From contig OZ022257.1 in NCBI GenBank assembly GCA_963978905.1, forward strand, positions 9,012,509 through 9,076,508: a DNA stretch of 64,000 nt, written 5' to 3'. Within the stretch, counting starts at the first letter, position 1. The number at the start of each line of letters is the position of its first letter. A program made the position numbers and the translations under genes. Shown piece after piece: positions 36,768 to 50,400 of the stretch. This DNA comes from Trichostrongylus colubriformis (taxonomy: Eukaryota > Nematoda > Chromadorea > Rhabditida > Trichostrongylidae). The notes under the pieces are model-generated. The model saw nothing but the letters and a program-made list of their open reading frames with translations. It ran no database searches and was not told where the DNA came from.

Positions 36768-36772
36768 ATAAA
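36767..36772 (+). terminator. dab-1 poly(A) signal overlapping stop
   Basis: AATAAA begins on the last base of the TAA stop codon. If used, the 3' UTR would be only about 15-20 nt. No equally close alternative AATAAA was noticed downstream. Confidence 0.6.
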
Positions 36773-38569
36773 GACGTCTTATCACACGAACAGCTCTGCT
36801 TTTACATTGTCGAGGCATTTTTCATCGATTGTGGAGCTTGCCTCCATCATTACCACCTCTCCGCTTGCTCCAGTGCTGCACCGTTTATTTTCTTGATTTA
36901 TGTTTGTTAAAATCCTCCCGATATGCTCTTTCAAGTTTTGGTTCGCATATCAGCATTCTTACGGTACGCTACCAACGTCGCACAGTACTTATAATATTTG
37001 TTCCGTCTTTAGTAATATTTATCCTTTCATTTACCCCGTACTTCCGGGGTCACACTTCATGTTAGCGTGATTTTCATATCAGATTGTGATCATTAATCGA
37101 ACCGTACTATTTTCTGCGACTGGAGTTGTCTATAGCAGTTGTCTGCTCTATTCTGTAGTAGGGTAACTGCCGATCACTAGTTCGTGCATAATGTGATCTG
37201 CTTCGGACGTCGAGCTCCTGTGATACCATAGTTTAACGAATTTTTGCATGAATTTTCCCTTTTCTATCTGATTTTCATCACTACACATCGAGGTTGGGTA
37301 GAGCTCACTCGAGAGGCGACATCTTGCTTTGCGCTGTGGTGTTTTGCTCTGAATTAATTCTAGATTCAATTTTCTGAATCGCTCATTGCAACACGGACTT
37401 CCCCCAGTTAGTCTCTAACAGATCTTGCTAATTAGACATGTGGTGTATGTGAGTGTGTATGAGCGTTTAGATCGCTATTTTCAGCGAACACGTTTCTCCT
37501 GTATCTTTGCCAGTTTGTTCATATTTGTACATGAAGGTTTTATGTGTTTTATAGGACATTGTATTACGTATGTTTCCACTTCGACTCTATTTCCAGGTCG
37601 GATCCACAAAATCTAATATTGAGCGGTTCAGCCGTTTTTTTTTTCTGAATATTCGACTTCGTCCTTGGCGATTATATGCACATCGCACAGCGAATCTGGA
37701 TATTTACGTAAAAGTGGTCAATGGGCTCGGCATTGAGAGGCATCCTCTGTAAGGATGATGCGGTGGAGTAAGGAGATATGGGAAGTGAGCCGGCACTTCC
37801 TGCTGTGAAGGTGACCAATCATCCGTTGGAAAGGGCAAGAACTTCAGTACAGACTGAAAAAAAGCGTAGTGATATATTCTTGAGATTGCCTCAAAGTTTT
37901 GTAAAAAGCAGTGTTCAGTATCGGAAAGAGAGAAATTTCACGCCAGTGCAATCCGCGCTCCCAAAAATGATGCTGGGCAGGTTGAAAGGCGACAGGCTCA
38001 TGGCGTGTGATGACGGCGCGTTCACGGCTAATTGACAGCCGAGCATGGTCAAATATGGTGTCAGCGGACACCGTCAAAAGCGTCAGTAAGGCCGCGGTCA
38101 TACTCACCGCCGATAGGGCGTGGCTGCATTCACGAGCTGCGAGGGAGAGTGACACGTGGGAGGTGCAGAGATGACGCAGGCAACGAGGCAGGGTGGCATA
38201 GGCGGAGACGCAGAGATACATAGCCACGCCCTGCCGCCGGCACAGCAAAGTATGATCGCGGCCGAAGAAACCAACAGGCCTTCCTGGTACGCCCTCCTGT
38301 TCATTTCCTTCCATTTATCTGTGGTTTCAGATAGGAAATATTGTCCAGCAAGGAAGTTAAGATTCTACAAAATACAGCATGAAAAGGACGACCAACGCAT
38401 CCTTATGAATTTTCTTTCATAAAAAATGAATATCATATAGATTTGAAAAAATGAATATCATATAGATTTGAATGAAATCAGCCTTGGTCTGAGCGTACAT
38501 ATCTGTGGTCATTCACGACTGCTTGATCTCGGTTCGAGTGCAGACTGAGCCATATGTATAATCCGAGTA
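36773..38569. other. Convergent intergenic region
   Basis: About 1.8 kb between the 3' ends of dab-1 (plus) and the Reeler/EGF gene (minus). It contains a family B copy and an imperfect tandem repeat (38421-38474, unit AATGAATATCATATAGATTT). No exon was recognised. Confidence 0.5.
38090..38263. mobile_element. Family B MITE
   Basis: Runs GGCCGCGGTCATACTCACCG to GCAAAGTATGATCGCGGCC, 174 bp, preceded by TAA and followed by GAA. Arms show the mirrored CATAGGCGGAGACGCAGAG and GTGGCTGCATTCA blocks. Confidence 0.75.
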
Positions 38570-38575
38570 TTTATT
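38570..38575 (-). terminator. Poly(A) signal of Reeler/EGF gene
   Basis: AATAAA on the minus strand about 46 nt past the TAA stop at 38621-38623. Its position supports the exon at 38621-38743 being terminal. Confidence 0.55.
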
Positions 38576-38620
38576 CATTATATTCAAATTAAGAACGCTG
38601 TACACGATACATTGATATGC

Positions 38621-41600
38621 TTACAAAAAATCGAATTCTCGAATTCGTTCATAGATCTTTCTGAATTTGATCTTTCTTCCATTAATTTCCTTAGACACCG
38701 ATTGAATCAGGCGTGCACCCTTCCGTACAAATGATCGTGACCACTGCAATAAGCATGTGTTTCAGGAAGCATGAGGAACATAGACGAAGTGTTTCTGGAA
38801 ACCGCAGAATTCCAAATCTGATAGAACGTACCCTTTTCATTGAAAAATTAGTTCCTTCGAGTGGTTTCACATAGATCGGCATCAGATTGAGAATTGGTCC
38901 GCTGGTATTTTCCACGTAACTCAGGGGACCTTCTTCAATCAACGACAGTCCTTCAAAGTGAGAAATACTGAAGCCATTTATTTAACTCGTTTTCTGCACT
39001 GAATTAACTGGGTTCTCTTTGATATGAAATGCTCACCCTGATTATTCACACTATTCAGAGCAACTTTTATGGTGTTGTCTCCAATAGGTGGATATTGTCG
39101 AATTGTAAGAAAACCGTTGTGGCTGTGAACATCAGATGGACTGTCGTGACTTATAGCTCGGCACCTTCATTTAAACAGTTAATATTCAAGAACATAAAAG
39201 TAAAATTATTCTGGAAGAAAACATCATGAGAACAGCTGGCATCTGATGATCAATTGTAAATTTATGGAAGAAAACTTTGCAGTTGAAATTTAGGTAGTAT
39301 ACGACAGGCATCCAATTCGAATTTAATGGGACTGATACATCCGAATGAACTGAATGAATGCTGTGGGCAGGATCACCCTCACGTCAGTATTTTGCACCGG
39401 TTCGCGTTCCGCGTGGAAACTGGTGCGTTTGGCGTGCGTTGCAGTAGTACGGCCGCGTTCACACTTTACGGTGCCGGCGAGAGGGCGCGGCTGCATGTCT
39501 CTGAGACTCCGCCTGTGTCACGCTGTCTCGCTGCCTGGGTCAATTCTCCTTCGTGCCACTGTGCCTCGCCGTGTTAATGCAATTAAGAACGCTGTACACG
39601 ATGCATTATTATCGATGCACCCTGCCGGTGCAAAGTATGAACATGGCATGAAGGACAAACTGGCTATGTCGCGGAACGCGACTGTCCCTGTGGGCGCACC
39701 GCGCGCCCGGCCCCGCCCCCAGTCCGTGGCTCTATAAAAGGGGTCGCCTCTGCCAGTCGGTGCTTAGACACTTTCCCCCCGGGAGGAGAGGGCACCGGGC
39801 TTAGGCTGCTAGGATGCCAAGCCGGGCTGTAGAGGGTAAGAGCTTGTCTCTTACGCTCTGCAGGCCGACATGGACGCGGTGCGGTCGGGCGGACCGCGGC
39901 CGGCTTGGTTGAGCGCTGGCATGCCCACGTCCGTTACACCCGAGGACGTGGACGGCTGCAGGCGGGGTAGTTAGCCTGCAGGGGTGCAGGAAGTTACCGC
40001 AGTTACCGCTAGTATCACAATAGTTGACCCTTGGGGAGATGAGCACGGTCGGACCTGAGTTCGGGCAGGATGATAAGAGTAGGGCGACTATTGTAAATAA
40101 TATGTATATAGTAAATGTGGGTGCTGTAATCCTTGTACTTGTTGTCATATCGAGTGTAGGCTATGGGTAGAAGTGTGAGAGCCAATACCTCCGGGAAGCG
40201 GCGGCCATACTGTGGGGAAAGCAGTATGGTTCCTGGGGAAGCCCATGTGAACAGTGATAGCCCGTAGTTATAGCAGCTGGGTGGTATAGAGTCCGGAGAC
40301 CCGCGACCACGATGCTGTTGCGCTAGCGGTTAGGAGGGCAACCGCCCGACGAGCCGCAACAGGCTAGCGGACACCGGGTTGCTCTAGCATCTCCACAAGC
40401 AAATCAGCCTTACATCACGGACCCAAGTGCTATGAATCGATGTTAGGGTGTCCTACACGTCCTACAAAGAGTAGAATGAGCAACCTTTCCTAGTTTCTAA
40501 AGCCGTTTTGCTTCGCAGCCTCGTACTGCCAGCGTTCATTCATTTCAGTCAATTTTCTTGTTTAGCACTTCTCATATCGTGGTGCTCGAGCCGCTACTAG
40601 CTAGCTACCGCTAGCCGCTCGAGCCTGTATTTGGTACATTTGCTAACGAATCGTTGATCATCCAAAACCTATGCCAGCAGTACTCACCTCTTATCCTACA
40701 TAAAAAATGAACAAAATTTGTTTTTAGGACTCACGTAAAATTTATACTTGGCGTTCCAAACATTAACGGCTTTGCAACGGAAAACGTCAAAGTTTCATTG
40801 TATCCTGTCGCATTGAAATCCATAGGATAGTCGAAAGATCGGACATTGAATCCTTAAGTAGGAGGTGTGGTCCACTACATTTAATGATCTACATCGAGGC
40901 CACCGGCTCCACGGAAAAACTCACCGGCGCGCGTATGCGGCGCGTGCTTGGTGACGTCACGGTCACCGCGCTGTGCGGCGGTGAGCGATGGTCTTGCTCT
41001 TACCAAAGCGCCTTATGTAGGGTAACCTTGTTAGTGCTTTGCTAATACATTGAGGATGAGCAAATAGTGCTGCGAAAGCTTTGCTGCTTTGACAGACCTT
41101 CGACAGCTGGGAGAGCTGGCCGTTTTCAAAGTGGCTAGCCTCTCCAGACGTATGGATTTGCCTCAGCCCGATAATGTAGAGGTATCAAAAGACAGTGTGT
41201 GCTCCGTCTCATGTATAACCATGCGGGGAGACACATAGTAGAGAAGTGCAAGCCATCCCATGACTTTGGTGAAGTGACAGCAAGTTTATCCTCATTGAAG
41301 AGCAATGTTTGTAGCGCAAGCCATCAAAAACTGTCGCGTCGCGCGGCGGCTGTGACGTCACCAAGCACGCGCCGCATGCGCGCGCCGGTGAGTTTTTCGC
41401 TCCTCCCGAGGCCACCCACTGACTTTACAAAGTGACTTGAGTAGATGATAATGACTTGTCTTGATTTTCTCACGTTAATGGGTTCTCGTACATACTTCCC
41501 TGGCTTCGTTTTTCGAATGAGTTGAAGCGGAGGGCATTCCGTAATACACGGTGGCGGATAGATACGTGCGCCATAAAAGGCGTTCAAATTTTGTTTTTGT

Positions 41601-44600
41601 TAACGAATTTCCAAAGAAATTCATTTTTATGAAACGATAGGCAGTAACATTCTTTAATCACAACGAATTTTCGAAGAGGCCACCATTAGCTTCGATACAG
41701 ACTTTAATTCGCCTCTTCATGGAATCGATGGTGCGTGTAATTATCGTCCAGATCGTGCTGCTACTTTTTTGAAATGAAAAGTTAGCAAAGAGTGGGACGA
41801 AGATGAAAAGGCAAAGAGTGGGATGAATGAAAAAATGAAAAGCTAGCAAAGAGTGGGATGAAGAACTCGGCAAGAAATTGTTGAGTTTTCCGTTCCACTC
41901 TTTGCTGACTGTGCCATCGCGTCACGGCTTGCAGCTCTTCGTCATGCAAGTATAACAAAAATTTTCCTCACTAAGCAGTAATAAGAAACAAATGAATACT
42001 CTATACCAGTAATTAAAACGAAGGGAAATGTCACACGCACGTACTTATTAGCCACCCTGTAGTTGATATGCTGAGCACTTCATTCATTACTTTTTTCTCA
42101 TACATTCGTCAGACCGCCTTCATACTTTACGTGCCACGGAGGGCACAGGCCGAGCCGCAGAGACACGCAGGCGCGCCCTCCGTTGCCACCCCAAAGTATG
42201 AACGCGGCCGTAAGGTGTGGCTGCGTCCTATTTGCGTCTTTGTGCGTCCCACTCTGCCTTGTTGCTTATGAGGGAAGCCACGCCCCGTCGCCGTCACGCC
42301 GGCACCACAACAGGATATGAAGGCGGTCTGATATGACTTGCCTTCCACTGCTGTGTGCCACTCTCCCAACATCCACGCTAATGGTAACAGTACTGGTGGT
42401 AGTCGATCGAATGGTTTAACTGAAAACGAGTCGAATATAATGGCTTTTCTTATGAAATTCACTTTCAAACACATGAAAGAAGTAATAAATCAAGATAGTC
42501 TAAACGAACTTGTGTCATTTCGTGCTACACATCTCTCGCACGATGCCGGACAGTTCAGCAAGAAGAAGGCCGTTTCTTCAGGTGAAATCTGAAATCGTAT
42601 GCATGGCGTTCCTTGAAAATAGCGCTATAAGCAATATCTACCACAATTTCGCAAGATCTCTATAAGCCATGTATGTACCTCACACTGGCCTTCACGTTTC
42701 CATATTATACATGATCCATATATGTCTTGACAAGGACCTATAGAAAACAATATAAATTTGAAAAAATACATGAATTCAATGCAATTATTTGCACATATTC
42801 CAAGACCATAGATCGACACAGAGCTATGCACTGCTTCGTTATCACTGTATACCATTAATAAGGCGTCGTTCACACTCTGCGATGACGGCGGCAGGGCGTG
42901 GCTGTGTGTCTCTGCGTCTCTGCCTATGCCCTTCTATCTCGCTGCCTGCATCGTCTATGCACCTCCCCCATGCCACTCTGCCTCACTGCCTGTGAACGCA
43001 GCCACCCCATGGCGACGCTGAGTATGAACGAGGGCTAAGAAATCTTCGAGAAGACGACCGAAAGAACCTTCTGTCAAAAGTGGTCAGTAGGTTGGCTGAC
43101 TATTCTCGATGATCGGTGTATGCGTGTGAGACGCTGAACTCAAATCTACGCGTTACATGCGTGAAAATACTGCGAACGAAGGTTGTTAAGGCTTTTTTAA
43201 TGAGTAGAGTGTATTACATAGTAAGTGGAGGTCTCTATAGCACCTGTGCTGGACGTTTTTGAGCAGAACCAACGTTGTTGTCGCGTTCAGCGGTCAAATC
43301 ACCTGCGTGCATGAGTCTTTAGCCTAATCGAGGTTTTGACCAAAAGTCGGTGGACTCTCTGGCTAATCGAATGGCAACTCATTCAACAAGGGGGAAGCTG
43401 TTGTCTCCTGCCAAAGAAGTGCTTTCTTTGTCGTCTTGTCATTTTTCTACGAAAATCACCTGTCACCTGTCTTAGCTATGTTTCGTTGGAAAAATAGTGC
43501 TTACTATGGCTGCTTGGAAATCTTTCCGGATTTCGGTCAAAATCTCCACTAATCTAAAAACTTATTCTAGGTGTAATTCGACCTTCTGCCTGAAAATCCT
43601 TCCGGATTTCGGTCGAAATCTTCACTAATCTTGAAACTTGCTCTAGGTGTAATTCGACTTTCTGAATATGAGGGTAACATTGGTTTCGCACAAAAACGAC
43701 GGGTTCGAACGTTACGCGCTTCTGCACTTACTAGATGGTAGTACCGGTCATTCAAAAAACTTCATAGGTTTCTTCGCAAAGTCGTTCTGCAAATTTGGAT
43801 AGCTAAATTGTGTTCAGCGTCTCTCTCACAGCACACATACAGCGATATGCATCTCATTGAAAATGGCCGGACTGAACATTGACCTTCCTTTGTTAGTTGA
43901 GAGTCACGCTGAGATCAAGACCATCAGAAACCCACGATCACAATTCTTTCCGGTCCATCCTTCCATACACTCACACTCATAATCTTTGAACTTATCGATG
44001 CATCGCAAGGAGTTTAGACATTTGTTCGGTCGACATTCATCAATTTCTGAAAAATGCTTGCACAACAATAAAACCATCGCGATGGTGGTGCAATGCTTTA
44101 ATGCTGGAAACTTTGACATCTAGAAGCTCTTGAGTTACGTATTTCAGTGTATGATATGAACCACTCTCCTATTCCCAGTATTGAATTCGGGTTGTTCCAG
44201 TTTATTACAGTTCATTAAAAGAGCCGGCCGCTTGTGACTATGGACGGAGCACTCAACTCAAAAATAGGCTGGAATTTTCGAGCAGGATCTGTGTGTTCCA
44301 TCTAGTAGATTGCCTTTGAATTTATAGAAAAGGTTCACAGATCACCCCGATCTTGAAGCAACGGTGGTTCAGGGTATAGCTCTATTGCAGCTAATAGCTG
44401 AAGCGTCTGAAGCTTTCATGCACTGTGTTGTAAAGTTGTAGAGGATTCTGTCCACTGAAATTTCAATAATCGCACCTCTTTCACATCGCATTCCTGTCAT
44501 GCCTTCATTACATTTACATCCGACCTTACCATCTTGTCGCATCATGCATGTTCCATTGCCCGAACATTGATTCGGCTCACATTTGACTGGAAAGATTACA

Positions 44601-47384
44601 TGAACCTCATTCACTATGCACATGCACATCCTTATCCCTATAAAAGGTGCTCAAAGGATTCTTGGAAAACTGAGTTTCTCTGTTACCCTCACATTTATGT
44701 AATATTTGCCTGATAATGTCCACATACAAGGGTTCACGCGAAAAAATGAGATTCTGGCTAACAGGGAAGGTCTTCCAACTCATGACGCGCTTTTTGAATG
44801 CCGCTTTTTGCATGTATGGAGGTACATACAGGAAGCATACAACTGATGTCCATTTTTGCTGCGCGCCCTTACGAATGCCAAAAACGGGGTTGATGGTTCG
44901 ATCCCCGCCGAGGTCAAATTTTTGCGAAATTTGGATTTTTAGTTTTTGGGCTCAAAAACACTTAAATATGAAAAATAAGTACGGTAATCACATTCAGAAT
45001 TCCAGACTACCCTCTACTGTCAGTTTTCAGCAAGTTTAACAGTCCAGCCTTTTGACCTTTCAGCGCTCATAGCTCACGATCGAGGCGTTTTTGCGCAAAA
45101 CGGATTTCATTTTCGTGTTCAGGAGGTCGAACTACCCTTAGGGGTAAGTTTCCAGCCCAATCGAGGTTTTGACCCAAATTCGAAAATTTGGGCTGGGCGT
45201 TGGTTTACCTTCGTCTGCACAATTCGATGAAGGAGACGGCGATATCACTTGTCCGGAAATTCTCTCTATTTCTCTTGCTCAATGCTTGGTAGGTGAAGAT
45301 AAAGCGATAGGCACCCGTGCTGTGCATATTACATTGATTTTCATCGGTTTTGTTTGTCATTCTCTTGTACGAATAGAAGGTGCACCATGCACCACCGCCA
45401 ATCATACTTTCTCGAAGTTAGGGTCAAAATATGGAATTGGCTAGAAATGTGTACGTAGGGGTAGTTTGACCCCCTAAAAACGAATATGGCACTCATTTTG
45501 TGCGAAATCGCGAAATTCGAGCGCTACGGGCCCTTTCATGTTCAAAAAGGTCACATCACCAAATTCATCGACAATTTGTAAATAGAGTCATTTTGGCATT
45601 CTGTCAACGGAAATTATAGTCATTTGGCATAAACAGACATATGTGAAGATGAAACAGTGAAGGCAAAAAAAAAATGCAAAAGTTCCGCAACGCCGGATCC
45701 CGAACCACCAACCTATGCAATTCGTCCGTATGAGAGTCCGTCGTCATATCCAGTAGGCCACCCGGTCGCCGCAGTAGCCGTACATCGGGGAACCGTTATT
45801 AAACTGCTACGCACTTTTAGTACATGGTGGAGACAAGATTTTATTTTTTACCGTGTTTGACTTTGTTTTGGATGTGAAATAGACGAACTCCTTTGGATCT
45901 GCACGTGATCAAAGTTACAAGGAGTATGCGTCACAATAAGTGGGTTAAAATCGCCTTTTTGAGAAAAAATTTTTTCACTCCTTTTTTGGTATTTGTAGGA
46001 ACGCACAGCAAAAATGGAAGTCAGTTATATGTTTCATGTAGGTACCCCCATATAATGGAAAAAACCGTTTTCCAAAAGCGCGTCATGACCTGAACGACTT
46101 CCCTTGTAAGATACAGCACCACAAAGTCTCGGCCGGGTTGGCGGGGCCTCCAAGTACCCCGCCTCGTCCGTCATCCACCGCGGTTGGATACGGAAAGTCT
46201 GACTGTTTGGGCCGCGGTCATACTTTGCGCCGGCAAGGCGTGCCCACGTTCACAGCAAGCGAGGCAGAGTGGCGCGGGGGGAGGTGCAGAGACAAGGCAG
46301 GCAAAGAGACAGGGTGGCACAAACGAGGACGCAAAGATACGCAGCCACGCCTTGCCGCCGGCACCGCAAAGTATGACTGTGGCCTTACGTCACTTTCTCT
46401 TGCCACTGCGTCTCGACCGCGGCGGACACTTACTCTGAATCTCCCTTTCCCCACCCTCCCTCCCCGTTCGCCACTCGCCACATTGAAGAGCTGTGTTCAG
46501 TCGGATTCCCTCTTATTCGCGGGAAACTTTACATGCGGCCCTAATTAAACAAGAATAACATAGATATTTTGTATATAGGTGGCAAAGAAACTCTTTTGTC
46601 CGTGCACTATTCCTTCAAGTTGGAAGCGTTGATTCAGAATGAGGTCGATAGTATGAACTTACACTGACAGTATGTACCAACAAAGTCCTCCTGGCACTTG
46701 CATGTGTAGGTTTTGCCCGGTCCACTCACACAAGTGGAATTATTTGCACAAAAATGGTTGGCGCACAAATTTCTCTCTGAAACAAGTTTTCTTCAGCTAA
46801 ACTTCAAAATTTTAAAGTGTTTAATAATCATCAAAATTTTTTCAAAATCATAAACTGTTTACGTTTTAGGTACCTGTGCAGTTCACTCCAGTGAATCCTG
46901 TGGCACATTTACAACGAACTTTGTCCTCTTCAACCAAACAAATTCCACCATTTTCGCAAGGGTTAGCCTGCCTGCAACTTTCTGAAACGAACTCTTGCAG
47001 GTTGAACAGAACTGTAAAATAGATCCTTTTTCGGAATAGTAGACACCTTGAGAAACTAGTCAGAAATAGCCAAGGACCATGGGCTGAGTGTAAATCCGAA
47101 TTCCAAAATATTCGTATTTACAGAGAGGGGCGGAAGTTTCGGAAGTTTAGGCGATTACCGATCCAAAGAGCATGCGGACAAGCATCAAGTACAAATGGAC
47201 CAGTTCTAACCACTCAGTTTTACCCAGTTTTTCCCTGTGTCGCTTGCATGTGTGCATGCATGTATGCATGTACTATGTCGTCTTTCTTCGTCTCTCAGCC
47301 CGTCTGTCTGTCTGTCTGTCTGCAAGCCTGTCTGTTTGTTTGTTTGTTCGATCGTTCAATTGTCTTTCTGTCTGTCTTCCGTCC

Positions 47385-47472
<88 letters not shown>

Positions 47473-50400
47473 TTCTCTCTGTCTGTTTGCCTGTCTACTT
47501 GTTTGCTTGTTTGTCCGTTTGTTTGTTTGTTTGTTTGTTTGTTCATTTGTCTGTCTGTCCGTCTAGTTGTTTGTTTTTCTGTCTCTCTCTCTATCTGTTT
47601 GTCTGTCTTTCACTCTTTCTTTGTCTCTCTGTCCATGTGTCTTTCCGCCTTTCTGTCAGACTAATAATACCCTACCCTCATTCAAACATTGATGGGTGAA
47701 TTTTTGATGGGGCAGAGCTACCGTATCTACTATCAACGTAGTGATGGGGATCGAATGGTTCGAGTTCAACACGTCTGTGCTTCAGTTGTCCCTCCACCAT
47801 TTCTTCGATAGCAGAGTTAGTGAATTTGCACATCATTATTAGAATAGTTACGCTGGTCACTAATCCAGCTTCCATCCCACAAAACCATGGTTAATGATGT
47901 TAGTATGTTGGCATTTACATCGTGTTTATGTCCCATGATTTTTTGTTTAGCTTTCCATCATTGTTTAGAAATGAAACAACTTAGGTTCTGCATGAGCTGT
48001 AAGTTATAGCAGAGATTATAAACTAATTCTTTATTACTACAATAAAATACAATCAAAGAACAACTGGGTAATATTCTGTGTTTGCATACGATATGGGCTC
48101 ACAATTAGACTCAGTTATATCATTGGAAGTTGTTTTATACAAAAGAAAAAGCATGACTAATTCTATATGGCAGTGCGATGGAGAACTAAGAAACCATTCG
48201 TGACATGCTTCAACCAGTGCTGATTCAAAAATTGAGTACGCCACGGTGTCGTCTAGCAATCACGTCCCTAACGCAGAACGAGAGCACGAATAAGACCCCC
48301 CCCCCAAGCAGAAAGAGGGGTTGTGCATTTGGGCATTTGGATTGTGATACCGCCCGCGACAAGTGAGTTGTGGGTCCGGTCTCAAACTAAACGTGGACTA
48401 AGGGGAGGGGGAGTGGAGCGGCCACCGCTTCTTTGCGTGACTTGATCCAACTTGAGTTTTCTGTCGCATGCCTCGAGGGTGTGTACACTTATGTCGAGTT
48501 TTCGCGAGGCCAGCGGCGCCGCGGATCTCTTCGCGTGTGATTGCGTACATTGCAACACTCCCTTTTAGAAATTCACGTCCGAATTAATTATTCCTCAATT
48601 AGGATTGTTATCATGTAATGCCATTGCTTTTTTTACTTTTTATGTTACTATTTTGTCCTTCTAGGGATCAAAAGCTATTGTTTCGATGAGATAAACAGCT
48701 ATTTCTCAAAGGTCCTCTATGGTGCAGACCCTTGCATCCCGAGCGGATCCAACTGACCGCGGTGCTGATGGCGCCGCCAGTGCGACGTTGCAAAGCGAAA
48801 ACTCGACATAAGTGTACACAGCCGACCCAGAGAGGGAAAATCATTTGATATCCGAATGACTGTTGAAAGCGATTTTGTTAAGATTTTTCGGGGCACATTT
48901 CATATACATATAGTACCTGTGTGAGCGCGATTCTCAGTCTCTTAAAAAGTTCGTTGTCGACTTAAATTTTGCTCTAGAGGAATTTCGCAAAGAAAAAACA
49001 AGAACTCGCCTTTTTCCGTGGACGATCCTCTAATGATCATTACGCACCCTGGAATCGCGTGATTTTGTTCCGCTTTTATATTGCCTAATCCTCAGCTACC
49101 ATGAATGAAATGTATCATTTAATACGATTTTCAAGGTCAATGTAGGTTAGTATATGCTATATGATTAGTATTATACCGAACCACATCCACCACTATCCTT
49201 GAACTGTAACAGATTTAACCATAACCGGACAAGTGGAGTAGTATAAACTCAAGGTAATAGTATCGACTTATCATTGCCATTATAGTAAACATATTCAATG
49301 CGGTTATCCCAGAAGTCTTAGCATGGTCAGATTATGCTTGAAAGAATCGTGCACGCAAAAATGAGTTCTATATAACCCTTATTTTCATGTTGTATTTGCT
49401 TAATAAAGGCCGTCTCAAAAGTTTCACGCGAAAAAGTGAAAGTCCTTCCGAGCTACAGCTCCTTAAAATGGTGGTCGAAAAGGCGGGGCGTCAGATTATG
49501 CCCGCCCCGTCGTCCGCTGCGGCTGGAGACGCCTAATGGGAGCAGGTAGTTACTTCAACAGTTCCGCTCTTCATCTTTCACTGCAGCGGACGTCTAGGGA
49601 AGCATTTAGGTACTCTGAGGCCCATCCACTGAGGAGCTAAAAACATATATCTTAGCTGGATTATCACTTTTACGTGAGAAACTTTGCATGCTAACTTTAT
49701 TTAGCAAATACAACATAACTATATGGGTCACAGAAGAACTCATTTTTTTTGTGCACGACCCCTTCATGCTACATAGTTCAGCGCATTCCTTGTTAGATGA
49801 ACTCAATCGCTTGACGATACCATGTTGCTCTGGTAGTTATGAAAAACATCAAAAACTAGTCATCCAAGCATCAGTATCTGGTTTCGTAGCTTCCTCTGTA
49901 GGATAACTGAACAGGAAGAAAGGTATTAAAGTGGAATGTCAGTGCAAATTATTCGAAAATCTCTGCCAAAAATGGGCTTCAAGACAATGTCGGTCGCATA
50001 GGTACTTCGTCACAATCAAAGTTTCTATAAATAAAGTAAGTACGACGAAATCAGTTCATAGCTTCGATTTTTGGAATATAAGTGAACCCCATTGATAAGT
50101 GATGAAAGCGAGAGCCTATGCTCAAAAGCGACCAGGAGTCCGAATGAAGGATGGCTAGATTGAACTACGAGGTAAACGAGTAAAAATTTGTATTTGGCAG
50201 TTTTTTCGTCTTTCAATATACCCTTGAAAAGTAAAAGTTAACTACTTGGGAAGAGTGGTGGTGAGCAAATCCGATAAAAAAGAGAAGTAATGAAAATGGA
50301 CGCATGATGATATTTAAATTCAATTATCACCCTCAGGATCCATAGCAGTGTCGACGAAATCGTGTTGTACCAGATGTACATGGGAGTTGAGGAACTTCAG

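Larger units (their letters stand above)
44655..46614. mobile_element. Family A MITE split by two insertions
   Basis: The left arm (44655-44760) and the remainder (46109-46614) join into one family A copy once the 1346-bp insert 44761-46106 and the family B insert 46210-46384 are removed. The copy is flanked by TCAA at 44651-44654 and 46615-46618. Located between EGF exons 2 and 3 of the Reeler/EGF gene. Confidence 0.75.

Noticed and set aside
40560..40625. Short palindrome around GCTCGAGC near the solo LTR
   Set aside because: Only the outer 8-13 bp pair and there is no family or context to interpret it.
46138..46548. 136-codon open frame
   Set aside because: It lies inside the nested family A and B MITEs.
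47172..47699. 138-175-codon open frames rich in Cys-Leu-Ser-Val
   Set aside because: They translate the CTGT microsatellite and have no protein character.
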